Source of the DNA: Actinomycetes bacterium
GTDB lineage: Bacteria > Actinomycetota > Acidimicrobiia > Acidimicrobiales > Palsa-688
Assembly: GCA_021808665.1 (NCBI GenBank)
Contig: JAKBBA010000086.1
Coordinates: forward strand, 1 to 13,171
Length of the DNA: 13,171 nucleotides
Direction of reading: 5' to 3'
Shown here: in pieces, positions 9,279-13,171 of the stretch
Numbering within the stretch: position 1 is the first letter of the stretch
Layout of the letters: each line of letters opens with the position of its first letter
Notes under the pieces: model-generated
The model's database searches: none
What the model was told of the DNA's origin: nothing
What the model saw: only the letters and a program-made list of their open reading frames with translations
Program-made: the position numbers and the translations under genes

Positions 9279-9349
9279 AGGAAGGCCGCATGCGCGCCCC
9301 ACGGGTGTTTTTCGTGAGTCACGAGGCGAGCCGAACCGGCGCGCCGGCG
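9279..9349 (+). pseudogene. Remnant of a glycosyltransferase gene: ribosome binding site plus first ~19 codons
   Basis: AGGAAGG (9279-9285) lies 4 nt before ATG 9290. The encoded start MRAPRVFFVSHEASRTGAP is what I recognise as the N-terminus of a GT-B glycosyltransferase, whose first strand and acceptor loop commonly read ILFVSHEASRTGAP. After this point similarity stops: the next residues (ALPSDELQTI) are not the amphipathic helix expected, and the frame runs into antisense of the sugar transferase gene at 9378. The break falls at the perfect palindrome CCGGCGCGCCGG (9336-9347). I infer a gene beheaded by deletion or recombination, with the new right flank being the 3' end of the sugar transferase. 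The frame remains open to 9646, so a short peptide may still be made. Confidence 0.55.
9336..9347. repeat. Perfect 12-bp palindrome CCGGCGCGCCGG
   Basis: The 12 bases equal their own reverse complement. The palindrome spans the Thr-Gly-Ala-Pro codons at which the glycosyltransferase similarity ends, so it may mark a rearrangement endpoint. Palindromes of this kind are not rare in G+C-rich genomes. Confidence 0.5.
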
Positions 9350-9377
9350 CTGCCGTCGGATGAACTTCAAACCATCC

Positions 9378-10871
9378 TTAGTATGCGCCATCTTGGCGCA
9401 GCACCCTCGCAGGCGTGTGCCAGAGAATCGACAGATCCCACCAAAGCGACCATGAGGCGACATAGAGATAATCGAGGCGGCGCAGCTCCTCGAAAGGAAG
9501 GTCGTTTCGCCCCGAAGTTTGCCAGAGACCTGTCATGCCTGGGCGCACGTCGAAGCGACGAGCAGCCCATCCTTCGATTTGTCCGGACTCAACCAAGACG
9601 AACGGCCGGGGACCGACCAGGCTCATGTCGCCGAGGAGCACATTGATCAACTGGGGGATCTCGTCGAGGCTCGACTTGCGAAGGAGCCTCCCGGCAGAAG
9701 TGATCCTCGGATCCTTCCTGATCTTGAAGAGAGGCCCCTCGATCTCACTGGCGAGTTCTGCCTTTCGCACGTCGGCGTTCAGGTACATCGTGCGAAACTT
9801 GTGAATGCGAAAGGGTTTTCCGCCTCTGCCGGCCCGCGTCTGGGAGAAAAGCACAGGGCCCTCAGAGGTCACCTTCACGGCAACGGATATAGCGACCAGA
9901 AGGGGTGACAGGATCAAGAGCCCGAGTGACGCGCCGATTACGTCGATAGCGCGCTTGACGAACCGATCGACCAGGCCCAGCGACGCCGGGGCTACGTCGA
10001 TCACGGGGAGACCGCGGAGGTCGTCGACGTTGGATCGAATCGTGAGAAGGTCGAACATGCGCGGTACCACAGAGATACGCACATGATCGGGTAAGTCGCG
10101 CAGATGGGCAGCCATGCCAGCTTCGTTCGAAGCGCTGAAAGCAACAACCACATGGTCGACGTTGAAACGCTCGACGATCCCAGCGAGATTGCCGAGCGGT
10201 CCCAACCAAGGGACGCTTCTTGTGTAGTCACCGTCTAGGTCCGCGGAATCGTCAGCGCAACCGACGACACTAAGGTCATCGAGACGGGCCAGTCGGGAAA
10301 GAACCATTTCGGCGACTTGACCGCTGCCGACTACCAGCACGTTGGACTGCGCCGATGATGGCCTGACGATCGCCGATATCGCTTTGCGACTCGTGGGGAT
10401 CGCAATGAGGCCGATTACGGCGGTGATGGCCGCCGCTGTGCGGTCCACCGCAGGACCCTGTAGCCAGCGGTGAATCCCGCCACTTGCGAACAATGCCAGA
10501 AGACTTCCGGCTGCCATGCCGTGCGCTATGTGGCCAATATCGGGGAAGGAGGAGCTGACGAGCCGTCGCTGAGCGCGATGGTAGAGCCCGTAGATCCCGA
10601 GCACGACGATAAAAATCGGCACGTAGCAAATCGAGGCGAAGGCGGCTGCGAGGTCGTGGCGAGAGAGGATCGCCTGATCGATCAGTTGACCGGAAACCAA
10701 GGCGATCGCGGTGGCGGCGGCATCAGCGGTCATCAGAAGCGATACGGCAGAGCTTCTCGTCGTTGCGGCCGCCGCAGATCGACGCGCAGCTGAGTCGGGT
10801 TCCGGCTCCGCCACGGCACGGCCCAAGCGCTGGGTCGCCCGAGGGGAGGAACCTTCTGTCGTAGGAAGCAT
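9378..10871 (-). CDS. Polyprenyl-phosphate glycosylphosphotransferase (initiating sugar transferase)
   Basis: The product is a membrane enzyme that transfers sugar-1-phosphate from a nucleotide sugar to undecaprenyl phosphate, the first step of many surface glycans. Counting from ATG 10871 (497 residues): several N-terminal membrane helices lie within about 45-160, followed by a soluble Rossmann-like domain with VLVVGSGQVAEMVL (178-191). The catalytic domain starts with the membrane segment VDRFVKRAIDVIGASLGLL (about 301-319). It continues with FRIHKFRTMY (354-363), the catalytic Asp-Glu pair in SSLDEIPQLINVL (400-412), GDMSLVGPRP (414-423) and PGMTGLWQTSGRNDL (444-458). This is the WbaP/CpsE-like architecture; the sugar donor is not determined. 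The start is uncertain: GTG 10925 and TTG 10988 are in frame, but the codons beyond 10925 look non-coding and none of the starts has a good Shine-Dalgarno site. Its C-terminus (RVLRQDGAY) is complete. Confidence 0.92.
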   Translation of the reverse strand: MLPTTEGSSPRATQRLGRAVAEPEPDSAARRSAAAATTRSSAVSLLMTADAAATAIALVSGQLIDQAILSRHDLAAAFASICYVPIFIVVLGIYGLYHRAQRRLVSSSFPDIGHIAHGMAAGSLLALFASGGIHRWLQGPAVDRTAAAITAVIGLIAIPTSRKAISAIVRPSSAQSNVLVVGSGQVAEMVLSRLARLDDLSVVGCADDSADLDGDYTRSVPWLGPLGNLAGIVERFNVDHVVVAFSASNEAGMAAHLRDLPDHVRISVVPRMFDLLTIRSNVDDLRGLPVIDVAPASLGLVDRFVKRAIDVIGASLGLLILSPLLVAISVAVKVTSEGPVLFSQTRAGRGGKPFRIHKFRTMYLNADVRKAELASEIEGPLFKIRKDPRITSAGRLLRKSSLDEIPQLINVLLGDMSLVGPRPFVLVESGQIEGWAARRFDVRPGMTGLWQTSGRNDLPFEELRRLDYLYVASWSLWWDLSILWHTPARVLRQDGAY

Positions 10872-11168
10872 TGGTGGGACGAAGCCCACAGTCGGTAGGC
10901 CTTCCACCCAGCGACGAGTCGTCACAAGGAGCCCACTGTGAGACTGCCTTGGTGTGACTTGGGCGACACGCGAACCTTCCCTGTCCAAGTCGGGCCACGA
11001 ATAGTGGCGTCGACGCTGCTGCTAACTCCGCTCCTGACGAATGCTAGAAACATCATCGATCCAATCGGAGGGGTCGCTGACCAATCTTCTTGTTTTTCCG
11101 AATTGCTACGGCGATCACTGGGGACGTCGTCAGGCTCCTGCGATGTGGGTAAGGTTCACTAGGTCAAG
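10872..11168. other. 297-bp divergent intergenic region
   Basis: This region separates the sugar transferase (minus) from the large right-hand gene (plus), so it should carry both promoters. Possible alternative 5' codons of the sugar transferase occupy 10872-10988. Rightward, TCGTCA (11127-11132) and TAAGGT (11150-11155) with 17-bp spacing form a promoter candidate. No leftward promoter was convincing. I see no RNA gene or terminator. Confidence 0.4.
11127..11155 (+). promoter_or_regulatory. Candidate promoter for the right-hand gene
   Basis: TCGTCA (4 of 6 to TTGACA) is 17 bp from TAAGGT, which fits TANNNT. The expected start point is near 11162, giving a leader of only about 7 nt before ATG 11169. 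There is no convincing Shine-Dalgarno site in so short a leader. A weak match found by eye. Confidence 0.3.
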
Positions 11169-13171
11169 ATGACCAGAGGAACCCGCACCGAGGATCGACT
11201 TCGCCCCACTCGTCAGTGGCACCTCACCTCGGCCGGCCGGCTAATCGTTGCGGTGTGCGTGGCGGCTTCTGGCCTCGCCGCAGTCGCGTACCTTCGCTCG
11301 TCGAGTAAGTCGCTCGAAAGACCTGGACGGGCGGCCACCGCTAATCAAGTACCCGGCAGTATCGCCGCCCCAAGCGCTTCAAGCATCACGAGTAGCTGTC
11401 AAATGCCGTCGCCGGCGCAGGAGCTCGGTCCTCGTCCTCCACTGCCGGGGAATCCGTTTAGCAAAACGATCTTGCCTCAAGGTGGCTTCGATGAAATGTC
11501 AGTTTCGGTGTCGGGCATATACACCGTCGGTGCTGCTGGAGTCGACATCTACAGCCTGACTGGGCAGTTAAGAGACAGGTTCGCGTTACCTTCACCTTTG
11601 ATGGTGCACAAACCGACCGACTTCAGCCAGCCGGTCGTCGACCCTTCTGGCGACATCTTTCTGTCGTCGCGAACTGGTGGATGGGTGGCCGAACTGTCAG
11701 ATCACGGTTCGTTGTTGCGTACTTTACCGATTCGAGGAGAACCGACCAATATCTTCGCTCTGCATGCAGGATCAGCGTCGGAGACCTTTGAGCTTGGTGT
11801 CAGCACGACGACCTTAAGTTCGTCAAGTCTCGTCTTTGATGAAGGCGGCCACTATCTGGGACAGGTGGCCTTCGAGGCCGCGGCTGGGGGCTGGGTCACG
11901 AATGGCGGTTTGAACCAAGTGGTCTATTCGGATGGGAAGGGTTTCGTCGAAGTTTGGGACCCGTCGGGAAAGACGATGGAGTCTCGGTTCGGGTCTCAGG
12001 CGCTGCATGGCGTCGACACCTACACCGGGGGGCCCTACAGTTTCGATGTGGCAGGTCAGGCTGTGGCAGGCCCTCGCGGAAACATATATGCCGTAAGTGG
12101 ACCGAGTGCTTTGACGGTAACTTCAGCCGATGGAATCCTAAAAGCGGTCACAAGTCTCGGCGGGATTCTAGGAGGGTCGAGGAGCGCCATGGGGGCGCTG
12201 TTTGAACAGAACGGCAACCTTTATCTGCAGACCGGCCAAGTTGGCGACAACTCGAACGACTCCGTCGACGTCCTGGCGTTGACAACGCTGCGCGAGTTCG
12301 CTGCTGCGCCTCGAACGCTCAACACGCTTGGATGGGGAGCCGGCCTGCGGACGACGGCAGCAGGAAACTACTTCCCGCCGGGTGCGCCGCCAAGGCTCAG
12401 CGTAGTTTTCGACCCGTGGTGGTCGCGGATTTGGGGTCACGTGGCGCTTAAGTTCTCGATCTGGAGCGCGTCCCAGATCTCAAGTGGGGTTCCGCCAAAG
12501 TCGCAGACGATGGATCTAGGTCGGTCAAAGTTTTCGACCAGCGTCACCCTTCCGGTGCCCCTGTCCGACGCAGCGCCGGGCGCCTACGAGCTTGAAGGGG
12601 AGCTCGTCGATACGTCCGTCGTGCCGCCGTCCCCACTCGGCGCTGCATGCATGCCTTACAGCGTCGGGGCGGCTGGCGACAGGCTCAACTTGAACTCACT
12701 TTCCTCGGGTCTTGGAGCGGGCGGACCGAGCGCATCGAGAGGGGTACAACTCAACTCGCAGCTTGGGCTCAACGGCTTTCGCCCCGACTCTCCTATAGGC
12801 CTTTCACAATTCCTCGTGCACTGTGACCCAGCGCGTCCATCGTCGTCCACGTGCGGTCCGCAGGCGATGAGTTTTGGATCCGCCCCGCTCAGCTACTTCC
12901 GTGCCGCAGCTATCGCCACAAGCCGCGGCGTGACCTTCTGGATCCAGGTGAGCGGCGGCGGTGAGCTTGGGCGGGTACTGGCGACCCACGGCTGGTGGGG
13001 CCCCGATGTGGAGAAGCTCGTCACCTTCTACTCTGCGCCTCCACAGGCCAAATGCTTGCCCTGCGCGCCGGTGACCAGATGGGAGCCGTGGAACGAACCG
13101 AACTCCACCGGCTTCCCGAATGCGACCAACTACGTCTCCGAGGTCCTGAAGCCATTCTACGTCGCAGTCAA
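11169..13171 (+). CDS. Membrane-anchored propeller-like protein with clan GH-A glycosidase-like domain, 3' end outside window
   Basis: One frame stays open from ATG 11169 to the window edge: 667 codons and 2 bases, without a stop. An in-frame TAG at 11160 makes ATG 11169 the likely start. Residues about 24-42 (RLIVAVCVAASGLAAVAYL) are a signal anchor after a basic N-terminus. A Ser/Pro-rich linker follows to about 100. Residues about 105-400 are rich in short beta-strand/turn units with VVDPSGDIFLSS, VVYSDGKGFVEVWD and GPRGNIYAVSG, resembling a propeller. Residues about 405-500 look like a beta-sandwich with paired strands. From about 515 the pattern changes to a possible TIM barrel, including FLVHCDPARP, GVTFWIQVSGGG and RWEPWNEPNSTGFP. 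W641-N-E643-P-N matches the clan GH-A acid/base motif (GH39/GH5-type), so an extracellular glycosidase or glycan-binding relative is likely. The nucleophile region is beyond the window. Two Cys (614 and 617 region, KCLPC) might pair. Confidence 0.8.
   Translation, partial: MTRGTRTEDRLRPTRQWHLTSAGRLIVAVCVAASGLAAVAYLRSSSKSLERPGRAATANQVPGSIAAPSASSITSSCQMPSPAQELGPRPPLPGNPFSKTILPQGGFDEMSVSVSGIYTVGAAGVDIYSLTGQLRDRFALPSPLMVHKPTDFSQPVVDPSGDIFLSSRTGGWVAELSDHGSLLRTLPIRGEPTNIFALHAGSASETFELGVSTTTLSSSSLVFDEGGHYLGQVAFEAAAGGWVTNGGLNQVVYSDGKGFVEVWDPSGKTMESRFGSQALHGVDTYTGGPYSFDVAGQAVAGPRGNIYAVSGPSALTVTSADGILKAVTSLGGILGGSRSAMGALFEQNGNLYLQTGQVGDNSNDSVDVLALTTLREFAAAPRTLNTLGWGAGLRTTAAGNYFPPGAPPRLSVVFDPWWSRIWGHVALKFSIWSASQISSGVPPKSQTMDLGRSKFSTSVTLPVPLSDAAPGAYELEGELVDTSVVPPSPLGAACMPYSVGAAGDRLNLNSLSSGLGAGGPSASRGVQLNSQLGLNGFRPDSPIGLSQFLVHCDPARPSSSTCGPQAMSFGSAPLSYFRAAAIATSRGVTFWIQVSGGGELGRVLATHGWWGPDVEKLVTFYSAPPQAKCLPCAPVTRWEPWNEPNSTGFPNATNYVSEVLKPFYVAV

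Larger units (their letters stand above)
9023..9377. other. 355-bp gap between the membrane-protein gene and the sugar transferase
   Basis: No full-length gene fits here. It holds the possible 54-codon ORF on the minus strand, a perfect 6-bp inverted repeat CCGACA-TAG-TGTCGG at 9099-9113 that could be an operator or small hairpin, and the plus-strand glycosyltransferase remnant with its ribosome binding site at 9279-9349. The stretch from 9184 to 9278 shows nothing I can name. No tRNA, rho-independent terminator or insertion-sequence end was seen. Confidence 0.5.

Noticed and set aside
9019..9291. 90-codon minus-strand frame starting at 9291
   Set aside because: The part upstream of ATG 9183 has no ribosome binding site and is antisense to the glycosyltransferase remnant's leader; only the shorter form has any support.
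9107..9646. 179-codon plus-strand frame as a full gene
   Set aside because: Most of it is antisense to the conserved C-terminus of the sugar transferase, and only the short piece from 9290 resembles a protein family.
10872..10988. TTG 10988 as start of the sugar transferase
   Set aside because: The first 20 codons have poor codon use for this region, there is no ribosome binding site, and the first membrane helix lies far downstream; kept as an alternative only.

Overview
The window is a G+C-rich piece of chromosome, most likely from an actinobacterium of the Acidimicrobiia type. That assignment is an inference. It rests on the GYWLVxxDGGIFxFGDAxFYGS repeat protein at the left end, the actinobacterial-looking RmlC, frequent GTG/TTG starts, and TANNNT boxes placed 6-8 nt before ATG starts, as in leaderless actinobacterial transcripts. 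No RNA gene, CRISPR array, insertion sequence or integrase was seen.

The content is a cell-surface polysaccharide locus. From left to right: (1) the 3' part of a secreted six-repeat, probably beta-propeller protein (+). (2) A minus-strand ABC-2 polysaccharide exporter, wzm then wzt, with a carbohydrate-recognition-like C-terminal domain on Wzt. (3) A divergent plus-strand run: an intact ClpP protease subunit followed closely by two GT-B (GT4-like) glycosyltransferases, the second overlapping the first by 4 nt. (4) A minus-strand sugar-nucleotide pair, an RmlC-type epimerase then GDP-mannose 4,6-dehydratase. (5) A small VOC-fold protein (+). (6) A minus-strand single-pass membrane protein of unknown function, possibly preceded by a tiny coupled ORF. 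(7) A 355-bp gap holding what looks like the decapitated start of another glycosyltransferase gene. (8) A minus-strand polyprenyl-phosphate glycosylphosphotransferase. (9) A long plus-strand membrane-anchored protein that runs off the right edge and ends, so far, in a WNEPN motif typical of clan GH-A glycosidases.

A plausible working model: the phosphoglycosyltransferase loads the first sugar-1-phosphate on undecaprenyl phosphate. The GT4 enzymes extend the chain, partly with deoxysugars made through Gmd and the RmlC-type enzyme. Wzm/Wzt export the product, and the secreted propeller and glycosidase-like proteins act on or bind it outside the cell. The pathways are incomplete here: there is no reductase after Gmd, no RmlA/B/D, and no polymerase. 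The rest must lie outside the window or elsewhere in the genome.

The points most worth a second look are the clpP gene inside the polysaccharide cluster, the glycosyltransferase remnant that stops at a perfect 12-bp palindrome, the open reading frame at the right edge that combines a propeller-like region with a GH-A-like domain, and the tail-to-tail overlaps of convergent genes.
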